Below are positions 1 through 8,681 of a DNA stretch of 64,000 nucleotides, piece by piece; the first letter of the stretch is position 1, and each line of letters starts with the position of its first letter. The notes under the pieces are model-generated. The model was not told where the DNA came from. It did no database searches and saw nothing but the letters and a program-made list of their open reading frames with translations. The position numbers and the translations under genes are program-made. This DNA comes from Gammaproteobacteria bacterium (GTDB taxonomy: Bacteria; Pseudomonadota; Gammaproteobacteria; Pseudomonadales; Pseudohongiellaceae): positions 62,001 through 126,000 of the forward strand of contig SHZK01000003.1 of the NCBI GenBank assembly GCA_009692305.1. The letters run 5' to 3'.

Positions 1-1
1 C

Positions 2-784
2 ATGGACGTCGCCCCGGTGGGATAGGCCAATGGCCGCACCGTGATCTTCAACCATGGTGGACTCTATTACGGCTGGTACTGGAAGGCCCAGGTGGAGGCG
101 CTGCGCAACGAAGGTTATAGGGTGATCGTGAAAGACCGTCTGGGCTGGGGCAAATCCTTCAAGCCCAGCATTCCCTACAGCATTAGTCTGTGGGCCTCCG
201 ACAACTTGCGCCTGATGGATCACCTCGGTATTCAACAGGCAGCCTTGGTGGGCCATTCCATCGGTGGTCAGATGGTGACCCGCTTTGCCTTTCTGTATCC
301 GGAGCGCATCACCCACCTGGTCACGGTTAACCAGGTTGGCCTGACCGACAACCGCTATGGCCGCGGCTTCCGCCCCCTTACCGGCGAGGTGAGCGCCAAG
401 CCGGACATGGGCGAGGTATATGCGTCCCTGCTGGAGTGGGCAGAGGAAAACTACGTGACCTGGAAGCCGGAATTCCTTGAGCACATGCGCATTCGTTACG
501 GCAACCGCCTTAGTCCTGACTGGCCGCAGCTGTCTTACATCAACAGCCTTACCGGCCAGCTGCGCGGCATGGACACTGTGGTGAATGACTGGCAATACAT
601 CCAGACCAAGACCCTGATCATGGGCGGCGAGCAGGATTACCCGACCTATGCCGAGGAATCACGCAAGGCCGCCGCGACCTTTCCCAACGGCGAGGTATTT
701 CTGATTCCCAACGCCGGCCATAATCCCCATGAGGAAGTGCCCGAGGTGGTGAACGCGGAGTTGATCCGGTTTCTGGGGACCTGA
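2..784 (+). pseudogene. alpha/beta hydrolase interrupted by an in-frame TAG
   Basis: Alpha/beta-hydrolase fold protein, substrate unknown. Reading from the ATG at position 2 gives MDVAPVG, a TAG at 23-25, then ANGRTVIFNHGG. The pattern MDVAP-x-G-x-x-NGRT followed by a beta strand and HGG is the usual N-terminus of this subfamily, so the stop sits inside a conserved stretch. From the GTG at 41 the frame is open for 247 residues, with the nucleophile motif GHSIGG (Ser73), a probable acid Asp199 in GGEQD and catalytic His227 in NAGHNPH. Restart at GTG 41 would still lose the first beta strand. The true 5' end may lie before the window. It could be a decayed gene, a sequencing error, or a protein made from the internal GTG. 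Confidence 0.7.
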
Positions 785-956
785 AACTGGCCTCCACTCT
801 ATATCCTTGGGGTTGATTGCCAGCGGCGGTGTCGAATCAGTAACCGCCGTTGGTGCAGTAACCGGTGCTGGATGCAGCCCAGCAGTAAAGCCATGAGGCA
901 TGCTGAAATCCTTTTTAAGCATACGCAAGAGGCAAGACTTGACCCTCTGTCGACCC

Positions 957-1616
957 TTACTCTGAGTAAAGTCTTAATTGCCTGAAATAGACAACAAGCA
1001 GAACCGTTGAGACCGGAAACGTAATACCCCAGAGGCTGCCACCCCAAATCAGAGGCGGGTAGTACATCTGCAGGGCAAGGAACGGGATAAGACAGCCATT
1101 CGCGACCAGTGCCCGGCATAACCACCGTTCTATGCCGGCAGATCTGAATACTGCTGCCGCGAACAAAGTTGAGAGGCTCATCAAACTGTAGCCCAACATA
1201 TCTACAGCATATAAAAAAGAGTCGAAGGGCTCGAACATCAACAGATCGATTCCGTCCGTTTCACCGCGTGCGATTCGAGGGGCAACGAACGCAAGCTGAA
1301 CATAATAGACGATGCCAATCAGCGTGGCATACATGGTAGCAAAGGCGACGGCAACGTGAGTCCAGACTTGATCAGCCGACTTGGCCACATAGTGGACGCT
1401 GATCATAAGCACAACAAAGGATATCCCCAGAAGCAAAGATGGCGTCAGAAGAATTGCCAGGCCGAAAGCTGTACTTTGGCTATATGGGCCACCATCTGAC
1501 CCCAGCAACCCCGCCCATTCGCCAAGCTGGGCCAATATGTAAGCAACACTGAATACCGTACAAAGGATTGCTGACCAGAATCCGAGTGTTAGGGCGGTCT
1601 TGGAAACAGGGGTCAT
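957..1616 (-). CDS. uncharacterised multi-pass membrane protein
   Basis: I do not recognise this 219-residue protein. It is strongly hydrophobic with about six predicted membrane segments: near residues 10-30, 45-70, 80-105, 130-155, 165-185 and 190-210. Short polar loops separate them and there is no obvious catalytic motif. I chose the ATG at 1616 (MTPVSK) because an AGGA ribosome-binding sequence precedes it; the open frame continues eight codons further to a TTG. It stands alone between the interrupted hydrolase and the secreted protein gene on the same strand. Function unknown. Confidence 0.6.
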   Translation of the reverse strand: MTPVSKTALTLGFWSAILCTVFSVAYILAQLGEWAGLLGSDGGPYSQSTAFGLAILLTPSLLLGISFVVLMISVHYVAKSADQVWTHVAVAFATMYATLIGIVYYVQLAFVAPRIARGETDGIDLLMFEPFDSFLYAVDMLGYSLMSLSTLFAAAVFRSAGIERWLCRALVANGCLIPFLALQMYYPPLIWGGSLWGITFPVSTVLLVVYFRQLRLYSE

Positions 1617-1701
1617 ATTCAGCAATCCTGCCGCATTCAAAAAAAGTCTTCAGGAACCGAATCAATCACGCAGCTTGATGACCAGCCGGTCGATGATCGG
1701 C

Positions 1702-3408
1702 TCACTGCGGCTGAAAGTTCAGGGGTATCTGCACCTGCTGCGAGAACGCCACAGACTTGGGCGGCGTCACAGGTATGCCCGAGGGAATACCGCTCACACT
1801 CAGACTCACCACTCCTTCGATAGTCAGCGTCGCCGTCGCCGGGACTTCGCCAGTCTTGGGATCGATCGGGATCGGCATGTACAGCGTGCCGCCCGCCGTG
1901 CCGCCATCACTGGAGATGGCCGACCAGTTTCCCGTGAAGCGCAGATCGTTCTTTGCCGCGCTAACAGTCAGCGAGCCCGAGAAGCGGCCACTGGGGTCCA
2001 CCGTCGCGCTGATGGTGATCGGTGGAATCGTGAACCCCGGGATGAGCGCCGGCGGCGAGTACTGGGTGCTGAACGCAATGGGCGGATCCATGCGGAAAGC
2101 GCCTTCCACATCGCCCGTCAGGGTGAAGCTGGAGATTCCAGTGGGCACTATGGTCACCACCATCTCGCCTTCCGTCACGATGAAGCTGGAGAAGGTGTTG
2201 CTGTAATTAAGCGGCGCAATGACCACGGGCACGCTGATGGCCTGACTCCGGTCAAGGTCCACCACAAAGCGGCCGCCCGGTGGGTACTTCGTGCCGCCCT
2301 TGACGGATTCCGGCGGTAGCACCACATGGAACTCCAGGTTGTAGGTGGTGGCGTCACCAGCACTGCTGCGCCCGGTCCCGCCAGAGATGCTGGCGCCCCA
2401 GGTCAAATTGCCTTTGTTGGTGAAGATTATGGGCTTGGGAATATTGGTGGTGTTGTCTCTGACTGTGCCCTTGAGATCGCCACTGACGATGTCGTAGTCC
2501 ACGTCGTAGTTGAATGCCATGCCAGCCGCTGCGCCCTTGCCCGCGACGTGGGCCAGCAGCCGGCCGTCATCGGTCGTGACGAAGGCCATGTCCCCTGAGA
2601 TCGACGTATTCGTGCTGTCCAGCGGCGTGCGCCGCCCAGTACTGGCATCCACCGTGGTGCCAACCACATTGGCGCCGAAGACGTTGGCGATGCCAGGGTT
2701 CTTGGCTGGCTTCTGGCCGCCGGTCGGAGTCGCCGTGATCTGCATGGCCGAGATGGTGTGCGACAGATCGAACGAGCGCACCAGAATGCTGACCGGCCCC
2801 TGATACGCGTACTGCTGCGAGCGCACCTTGGTGTTGTTGAAGTAGAAGTCCACCATGTCGTTGGACCAGTCGATGCGGTAATCGCCGCAATATTTCTGGC
2901 TGTTGTTGAGGGTCGCGGCGTTGACGCTCTGCACGTCGGTGCGACTGCCGGTGGTGACCATCGTGTTCAGGCCGGAATAGTCCCAGCGCTGGGTGAAGCC
3001 GAATTCCTGATTGATCGGGTATTGCTTGCTGCCGATCGCCCCGGGGAAGGCGGTGTTGCGACGCCCGATGAAGATGTTGTTGTAGCCGTAACGCGTGGCG
3101 GGGAAGCAACTCGTCCATGTGACTGACATGGGCGGCTTGAAGTCGAGCGTCGTGATGGCTTCGTCATAGTCCACGCCCTGATCGGTAGTGGCACCAGTGC
3201 CGAACCAGCCATTGTAGGGATTCTGATCGCGGTCGCTGTCAGTCCTGTCATACCCGACGCTGTCGCCCACGGTGAGCGTTCCGCCCTGCACTCCACCTGA
3301 GGCGTAGAAGATCCACTCCGTCGGAGAAATCAGATTGACCGTCGCCGCCGCAGCACTTGTAGTCAGCAGCAGGAAGCAAATCCCCAACATTACGCGCGTC
3401 TCACTCAT
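1702..3408 (-). CDS. large secreted protein of unknown function
   Basis: A 568-residue exported protein. The N-terminus MSETRVMLGICFLLLTTSAAAA is a clear Sec signal peptide. The mature part is rich in Ser, Thr, Gly and Val, with alternating beta-strand patterns. Residues about 20-230 contain FYFNNTKVRS and a run of aromatic and Asp residues reminiscent of a jelly-roll lectin-like fold, and the C-terminal half looks like repeated Ig-like or beta-sandwich modules. There are no catalytic motifs and no C-terminal anchor or type-specific secretion signal that I can identify. The start at 3408 is favoured over the ATG at 3414 because AAGGAA lies six bases before it. A role in surface or extracellular binding is a guess. 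Confidence 0.6.
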   Translation of the reverse strand: MSETRVMLGICFLLLTTSAAAATVNLISPTEWIFYASGGVQGGTLTVGDSVGYDRTDSDRDQNPYNGWFGTGATTDQGVDYDEAITTLDFKPPMSVTWTSCFPATRYGYNNIFIGRRNTAFPGAIGSKQYPINQEFGFTQRWDYSGLNTMVTTGSRTDVQSVNAATLNNSQKYCGDYRIDWSNDMVDFYFNNTKVRSQQYAYQGPVSILVRSFDLSHTISAMQITATPTGGQKPAKNPGIANVFGANVVGTTVDASTGRRTPLDSTNTSISGDMAFVTTDDGRLLAHVAGKGAAAGMAFNYDVDYDIVSGDLKGTVRDNTTNIPKPIIFTNKGNLTWGASISGGTGRSSAGDATTYNLEFHVVLPPESVKGGTKYPPGGRFVVDLDRSQAISVPVVIAPLNYSNTFSSFIVTEGEMVVTIVPTGISSFTLTGDVEGAFRMDPPIAFSTQYSPPALIPGFTIPPITISATVDPSGRFSGSLTVSAAKNDLRFTGNWSAISSDGGTAGGTLYMPIPIDPKTGEVPATATLTIEGVVSLSVSGIPSGIPVTPPKSVAFSQQVQIPLNFQPQ

Positions 3409-3414
3409 ACACAT

Positions 3415-3723
3415 TTCCTTTGCAGCTCGCTGCGATAGTGCTCATGAGTAATTTATAGCAAGTCCTGCGCGCGGCGTCCCAGTGCAGTAAAGGAAATAGA
3501 GGGGGGGTTTGATCAAGGTCAAAATTCGACCATTTAACACGGCGAATTGTGAATGCAAATAGCACTGCCAATAGAATAAATAGCAGAACAAATAGGACAC
3601 CCATAAACTCACGCAGATAATTTATCACTGCAAATACAGCCAGTGGCCTGCGGTCAAAAGCGAAGTACGCGGTCTAAATTTGTGGGTGTCCCGTAGGCTT
3701 GCTTTTTACAAGCGCTATATGGC
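3415..3723. other. intergenic region containing repeat copy A
   Basis: This 309-base spacer separates the secreted-protein gene from the AI-2E transporter gene. It contains one full copy of a 97-bp palindromic repeat (3595-3691). An open frame on the minus strand (3401-3628) begins inside the repeat and has no convincing protein features. I see no tRNA and no strong terminator. Confidence 0.5.
3595..3691 (-). repeat. 97-bp palindromic intergenic repeat, copy A
   Basis: Full-length element bounded by the inverted ends GGACACCCA and TGGGTGTCC. Its reverse complement aligns along its whole length with copy B at 4936-5032, sharing the internal blocks TTTTGACC, GGCTGTAT and ATAAATTATCTGCGTGA. There is no coding capacity, so it resembles a miniature inverted-repeat element or a REP-like sequence. 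Confidence 0.8.
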
Positions 3724-4785
3724 CTATTTTGCGCTGTTGCCCGCGTTGCGGATAAAATTGGTCCAGAAGGTCAGAAACAATGCAGCCAACAATGGTCCGA
3801 TAACAAAACCATTGATGCCCATCAGGGACAGACCGCCAAGGGTAGAGAACAGCACCATGTAGTCGGGCAGTTTGGTGTCGCGACCGACCAAGATCGGACG
3901 CAGGACATTGTCAGCGAGACCGATAATGATGACCCCGAAAGCAACCAGTACGGATGCTGCAACCCAGGCGCCGGTGGAATACAGGTATATAGCTACCGGC
4001 ACCCACACCAGAGAAGCTCCCACCGCTGGAATCAGCGACAGAAATCCCATTACCACAGCCCAGAGTATTGGGGCTGGGATACCCAGTATCCAGAATATAA
4101 AACCACCCAGACTCCCCTGCACGGCGGCTACCAACACGTTGCCCTTGATAGTAGCGCGTGTCACCTCGACGAATTTCCCGAGCAGCAACTGCTTACGCTC
4201 TGAGTCAAGTGGCAGGGCCTCACGGGTCCAGCCGATTATTTTCTCTCCATCGCGCAGCAGGAAGAAAGTCAGATACAGCATCAGGGTCAGGCTCAGGATG
4301 AAGCTCACGGTATTGCGGCCAAAGCTCAGCGCTTCCTCAGCCAGCCATTGACTCATGCTGATTGCAGCGCTGGACAGGAATTCACGTATATTGACCAAGT
4401 CGATTCCCAGACGTTGTAAAAACTCAGGTATCACAGGCACGGAGCTGCCAATGCCTTCGATGATCGCAGCCGGATCAATCTCCTTGCTTTGAATGCGCTC
4501 ATACAGCTGTATTCCTTCCTGCACAAACGCGAAGATCACGGCGACAACCGGGATGACCACGAGAACAATCCCGGCCAGTAACGATAGTAGCGCTGCAGTG
4601 TTGCGACGATCTCCAAGCGTTTTCAGTAAACGGCGATGCAGCGGGAAGAAAATAATGGTAATGGCCGCCGCCCAGAAAATTGCGCCCCAGAAGGGACGCA
4701 TCAACAGAGCAAACAGAATCGTAAAAATGACCAACAAGGTAAGAAATACCCTGGATTCCATTAACTGACGCCTGGCTGTATTCAT
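3724..4785 (-). CDS. AI-2E family transporter (PerM/YhhT-like permease)
   Basis: A 353-residue inner-membrane protein of the AI-2E transporter family (PF01594), matching the family's usual 340-370 residues. Members have been linked to export of autoinducer-2 or other small molecules and to Na+/H+ antiport, so the substrate cannot be named. Two N-terminal hydrophobic helices (about 13-50) are followed by a third near 62-85, a long amphipathic central region (about 85-150), and a block of C-terminal helices. These include LILSLTLMLYLTFFLLRDGEK and a conserved Gly-rich stretch with LWAVVMGFLSLIPAVGA, typical of the family. The gene is monocistronic with repeat elements on both sides. Confidence 0.9.
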   Translation of the reverse strand: MNTARRQLMESRVFLTLLVIFTILFALLMRPFWGAIFWAAAITIIFFPLHRRLLKTLGDRRNTAALLSLLAGIVLVVIPVVAVIFAFVQEGIQLYERIQSKEIDPAAIIEGIGSSVPVIPEFLQRLGIDLVNIREFLSSAAISMSQWLAEEALSFGRNTVSFILSLTLMLYLTFFLLRDGEKIIGWTREALPLDSERKQLLLGKFVEVTRATIKGNVLVAAVQGSLGGFIFWILGIPAPILWAVVMGFLSLIPAVGASLVWVPVAIYLYSTGAWVAASVLVAFGVIIIGLADNVLRPILVGRDTKLPDYMVLFSTLGGLSLMGINGFVIGPLLAALFLTFWTNFIRNAGNSAK

Positions 4786-5180
4786 ATCCTGATCTCTTGA
4801 AAAACCATGTTACGACTCATGACCTTTGCCTGTGTGCGAAGCCTCTGGGGGCACTCACAACTTAACAACTGAATTTCAGGCTAGATTGGCAGGTTTCCGT
4901 TTTCTTGGCTAGAACCAACTAGACCTAAGTAACCGGAACACCCGCAAATGTAAACCGCATAATTCCCTTTTGACCCCAGACCATAGGCTGTATGTGCAGT
5001 TATAAATTATCTGCGTGATTCTGCGGGTGTTCGATTTGCACGCGTCCGATTTGCACGATTTGTCCCTGGTTTTGCACTGCACTGACACAGAAATAAAAAC
5101 ACAGTTATGCTGGTCTGGCTTGCAAGTTGGCGCGTATACAAAGGAACACGTCAATTCACCGAACATAACCAAGGCAGCGC
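4786..5180. other. intergenic region upstream of ovoA with repeat copy B
   Basis: This 395-base divergent spacer lies between the AI-2E transporter gene (minus) and ovoA (plus) and must hold both promoters. It contains the second full copy of the 97-bp repeat (4936-5032), in the opposite orientation to copy A. I could not define a clear -35/-10 pair, and open frames here are by-products of the repeat. Confidence 0.5.
4936..5032 (+). repeat. 97-bp palindromic intergenic repeat, copy B
   Basis: Full-length copy bounded by the perfect inverted ends GAACACCCGCA and TGCGGGTGTTC. It is the same length as copy A and is collinear with its reverse complement. It lies about 150 bases upstream of ovoA. 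Confidence 0.8.
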
Positions 5181-7349
5181 ATGCATCCGTCTCTATCCCG
5201 CAAGCAATTCCCGTCCAGTGATCTCAATGCCGTCAATGCGAGGCAAACTCCGCGCACAATTAGCCTGAACGGATTCGATGTCGAAGCCAAGCGCCGCGAA
5301 TTGCAAGCCTATTTCACCAGCACATGGGAGCAATATGAATCCCTGTTTGCCCCACTCCTGCCCGAAGCTTTTTACACCAGGGCTGAGACGCTGCGACATC
5401 CGCTGATTTTCTACTTTGGGCACACCGCCACGTTTTATATCAACAAGATGGTGCTGGCGCAGTTCACCGATGCCCGGGTTAACCCGAAGCTGGAGGCGAT
5501 GTTCGCCATCGGCGTCGATGAGATGTCGTGGGATGATCTGGATGCATCCCACTATGACTGGCCGTCTGTTGCTGAGGTAATAAAATACCGGGACCAGGTG
5601 AAGGCACGCGTTCTCGCCTTGATTCGCTCGATGCCATTGTCCTTGCCGATCACTCCGAACTGTCCGGCATGGCTGGTGCTGATGGGTATTGAGCACGAGC
5701 GCATTCACCTCGAGACCTCGTCTGTCATCATGCGCATGCTGCCACTTCGCCTGATCGACAAAAAGCAGGCCGCGCAGTGGCCAGCCTGCCCGCATACGGG
5801 TACTGCCCCGGCATTGCACTGGCATCCATTCGCGGCAACCACAATTGAGCTGGGCAAATCCGCACACGATCTCACCTATGGCTGGGACAACGAATACGGA
5901 CGCGAAGTGCATCAGGTTGCCGACTTCAAGGCAGGCACGACTCTGGTGAGCAATCAGGATTTTCTGCAATTCGTCGCAGCGGGCGGTTACGAGCAGACGC
6001 AACACTGGACCGAAGAAGGCAAGCAATGGCTGGCTTACACCAGAGCGCGTCATCCCCGATTCTGGCGACCGGCACTGAATGGCACGTATGTGCAGCGCAA
6101 TCTGTTTACCGAGATGCCGCTGCCGCTGGACTGGCCGGTGGAAGTGAATTATCTGGAAGCGAAGGCCTATTGTAACTGGCTTGCCGGGCAAACTGGTGAG
6201 CCGGTACGATTGCCCACCGAGGCGGAGTGGTATGTGCTGCGTAAATCAGCGCTGGGGGAGTCGGAGGGCACTGACAATATCAATCTGGCACAGTACGCCT
6301 CTTCCTGTCCGGTGACGGCAAACCCTCAGGGGAAATTGTATGATGTGACTGGTAATGTCTGGCAGTGGACAGAAACAGCGATCGATGGATTTCCTGGTTT
6401 TGCAGTGCATCCCTGGTATGACGATTTCTCCACACCCACGTTCGATGGCAAGCACAACCTGATCAAGGGTGGCTCCTGGATCTCCACAGGTAACGAAACC
6501 ATTGCCGCGTCGCGGTACGCATTTCGACGACATTTCTTCCAACACGCAGGATTCAGAATGGTTATCTCCAACAGCAAACCGGAAGCACGCGAACAGGATA
6601 ACGTGTATGAAACCGATGCATCGATTGCCCAGTATTGCGAGTTCCACTACGGCAACGAGTACTTTTCCGTACCGAATTTTCCGGTGGCCTGTGTGCAAAA
6701 ACTGATGACTCATGTGCAGGGTCGCGGCGGCGCCACACAAAAAGCGCTGGATCTCGGTTGTGCGGTGGGCCGCTCCTCGTTCGAACTCGCCAAATACTTT
6801 CAGCAGGTCGATGCCGTCGATTTCTCGGCCCGCTTTATCCAGCAGGGTGTCAAGTTACAGGCGCACAATCGCCTGCGTTACACGCTGCCGGTCGAGGGCG
6901 ATATCGTGGAGTATCGCGAAGTGCTGCTCGATAATTTGGGGTATGCCGACGTCAAGGATCGCATCGCCTTCATGCAAGGGGACGCCTGCAATCTCAAGCC
7001 ACAAAGCACGGACTACAATCTGGTATTTGCCGGCAATCTGATTGATCGACTCTATGATCCGGCGCAGTTTCTCAGTGCCATACAAACTCGGCTGCTATCC
7101 TGTGGCCTGCTCGTGTTGACTTCACCCTACACGTGGCTGGAGCAATACACTGACAAGGGCAGTTGGCTTGGCGGCATCAAGGTCAACGGTGAAAATTTCA
7201 CGACCCTAGATGCACTGAAACAACATCTGGGCGCGACCTGCGATCTTGAAGAGACGCTTGATATTCCCTTTGTGATTCGCGAGACGGCGCGTAAATTCCA
7301 GCACACCGTTGCCCAGATGACGATCTGGCGTAAACGCGAGGTGAAGTGA
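5181..7349 (+). CDS. ovoA: 5-histidylcysteine sulfoxide synthase / mercaptohistidine N-methyltransferase
   Basis: OvoA is a non-heme iron enzyme that joins cysteine to the 5-position of histidine with O2, the first step of ovothiol A synthesis. In this family a C-terminal domain also N-methylates the later intermediate. The 722 residues show an N-terminal DinB-like domain with HPLIFYFGH (His81) and the iron motif H-x3-H-x-E (His172, His176, Glu178 in GIEHERIHLE). A formylglycine-generating-enzyme-like domain follows (about 220-465, with VRLPTEAEW, DVTGNVWQW and GGSW). Last is a SAM methyltransferase domain with LDLGCAVG at 523-530. EgtB, the nearest relative, lacks this methyltransferase. The stop codon is one base from the start of the next gene, so both are probably co-transcribed. 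Confidence 0.93.
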   Translation: MHPSLSRKQFPSSDLNAVNARQTPRTISLNGFDVEAKRRELQAYFTSTWEQYESLFAPLLPEAFYTRAETLRHPLIFYFGHTATFYINKMVLAQFTDARVNPKLEAMFAIGVDEMSWDDLDASHYDWPSVAEVIKYRDQVKARVLALIRSMPLSLPITPNCPAWLVLMGIEHERIHLETSSVIMRMLPLRLIDKKQAAQWPACPHTGTAPALHWHPFAATTIELGKSAHDLTYGWDNEYGREVHQVADFKAGTTLVSNQDFLQFVAAGGYEQTQHWTEEGKQWLAYTRARHPRFWRPALNGTYVQRNLFTEMPLPLDWPVEVNYLEAKAYCNWLAGQTGEPVRLPTEAEWYVLRKSALGESEGTDNINLAQYASSCPVTANPQGKLYDVTGNVWQWTETAIDGFPGFAVHPWYDDFSTPTFDGKHNLIKGGSWISTGNETIAASRYAFRRHFFQHAGFRMVISNSKPEAREQDNVYETDASIAQYCEFHYGNEYFSVPNFPVACVQKLMTHVQGRGGATQKALDLGCAVGRSSFELAKYFQQVDAVDFSARFIQQGVKLQAHNRLRYTLPVEGDIVEYREVLLDNLGYADVKDRIAFMQGDACNLKPQSTDYNLVFAGNLIDRLYDPAQFLSAIQTRLLSCGLLVLTSPYTWLEQYTDKGSWLGGIKVNGENFTTLDALKQHLGATCDLEETLDIPFVIRETARKFQHTVAQMTIWRKREVK

Positions 7350-7350
7350 C

Positions 7351-8436
7351 ATGCAGTTTCGGCCGATGCGGCATCATGAGTACTATGCTGGATTACCGCG
7401 TCGCGCCCGTTACAACCTCAGCGATGCTTGTGGCGCCACAGCCACACTGAATGATCTGCTAAGCCCCAAGGAGATTGCTGAAGTCGCGTCAGCACCATTG
7501 ATCTATGGCAGTGTGCCCGGCAGGGAGGATCTGCGCGCCGCCATCTACCAGCTCTATCAAGCCTTGTATCCGGATCTGGGTACTGACCACATCACGGTAT
7601 TGAGTGGTACCGAGGAAGGTCTGTTTTCGATCATGGCCGCGCTGCTCGAGCCGGGTGACGAAGTAATCGGCATGCTGCCCTGCTACCCGTCACTGTCTGA
7701 CCTGCCGGCCTGTTTCGGGGCAGTCTTCAAACCAGTACATCTGCACTACGCTCGGCAGTGGCAACCCGCCATTGAGGAATTTGCCGCACAGATTACGCCG
7801 CGCACCAAAGCGATTATGATCAATTCGCCGCACAATCCCACCGGCATGCGACTGAGCCAGGGCTTTGTAGACGGGTTGATAGCACTGTGTGACAAGCACG
7901 GCCTCTATCTGATCGCGGATGATGTGTTCGCCTTCTCGGATTTCGACGCTGTCGGTTGTCAGTTGAACGTGCTGCAATATGACAAGGCGTTTCTGGCGAA
8001 CGTGCTGTCGAAGACCTTTGGTCTCGCCGGCGTGCGCATCGGTTGGGTAATGACGCGGCACGCGGCGCTCACTGCCACGATTCGCAATATGAAAACCTAT
8101 AACAGTATTTGCCAGTCGCAACTGGATGAACAGGTGGCGTGCTTCGTGTTGAACAAGGCCGCGTCAATCATCAGTCGCAATAACGCGATCGTGCAGGCCA
8201 ATGTCACTCTGTTCGATGCGTTTGTGGCAAGCCATAAACAGTTCAGTTGGCATAAACCCGAAGCGGGCATCGTGGCTCTGGTGCGATCCTCTGCAGCAAT
8301 CGCACCAATCCTGCAGCGCTGGTTTGAGCAGGATGTGCTCGCCTTGCCGGGGCATGTGTTCGGAATAGAAGGCGATTATTTTCGGGTAGGTTTCGGCAAA
8401 CAGGATTTTTCGGCGGCGCTGGCGCGTCTCACCTGA
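7351..8436 (+). CDS. ovoB: PLP-dependent 5-histidylcysteine sulfoxide lyase, probable OvoB
   Basis: A 361-residue fold-type I PLP enzyme of the class I/II aminotransferase group. It shows NSPHNPTG (158-165), Asp190 for the pyridine nitrogen, the Schiff-base lysine Lys221 in SKTFGLAGVRIGW, and a C-terminal Arg in YFRVGFG. By sequence alone it would be called an aminotransferase. Its start lies one base after ovoA, and OvoB enzymes are aminotransferase-like C-S lyases that cleave the OvoA product to 5-thiohistidine, so the lyase role is the best inference. The pair would supply all the activities needed for ovothiol A from His, Cys and SAM. Confidence 0.8.
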   Translation: MQFRPMRHHEYYAGLPRRARYNLSDACGATATLNDLLSPKEIAEVASAPLIYGSVPGREDLRAAIYQLYQALYPDLGTDHITVLSGTEEGLFSIMAALLEPGDEVIGMLPCYPSLSDLPACFGAVFKPVHLHYARQWQPAIEEFAAQITPRTKAIMINSPHNPTGMRLSQGFVDGLIALCDKHGLYLIADDVFAFSDFDAVGCQLNVLQYDKAFLANVLSKTFGLAGVRIGWVMTRHAALTATIRNMKTYNSICQSQLDEQVACFVLNKAASIISRNNAIVQANVTLFDAFVASHKQFSWHKPEAGIVALVRSSAAIAPILQRWFEQDVLALPGHVFGIEGDYFRVGFGKQDFSAALARLT

Positions 8437-8574
8437 ACGCTACTACTGAATCCCGCTATTACATCCCGCTGCCAGCAGTGCGCAACCTTCTTCCACGGCA
8501 ACTGCGGGCATGTAGTGCAATGACATCGATGCCATGTCTGCGCTCAGCAGCTCAATGATGATCACGCCAGCAAT

Positions 8575-8653
8575 AATTCGTAATTCGCTATTGACCGCAG
8601 ACCATAGACTGTATTTGAAATGATCAATTATTTGTGAGTGTCTGTGGGCGTCC
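8575..8653 (+). repeat. palindromic intergenic repeat, partial copy C
   Basis: Matches copies A and B from the internal TAATTCGC-TATTGACCGCAGACC block to the terminal GTGGGCGTCC. The first ~20 bases are degenerate or lost. It lies just upstream of the hydroxylase gene. Confidence 0.65.
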
Positions 8654-8681
8654 TATTTGCAGACTGGTATTCTAGATACCC

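Noticed and set aside
3401-3628. 75-residue open frame with a hydrophobic start on the minus strand
   Set aside because: It begins inside repeat copy A and overlaps the start of the secreted-protein gene. It has no ribosome-binding site or homolog I recognise.
4909-5172. Open frames on both strands upstream of ovoA
   Set aside because: They are generated by the palindromic repeat copy B and show no protein-like composition.
5181-7349. Calling this gene egtB (ergothioneine sulfoxide synthase)
   Set aside because: EgtB lacks the C-terminal SAM methyltransferase, no egtD is adjacent, and the sequence pattern around HPLIFYFGH and GIEHERIHLE is that of OvoA.
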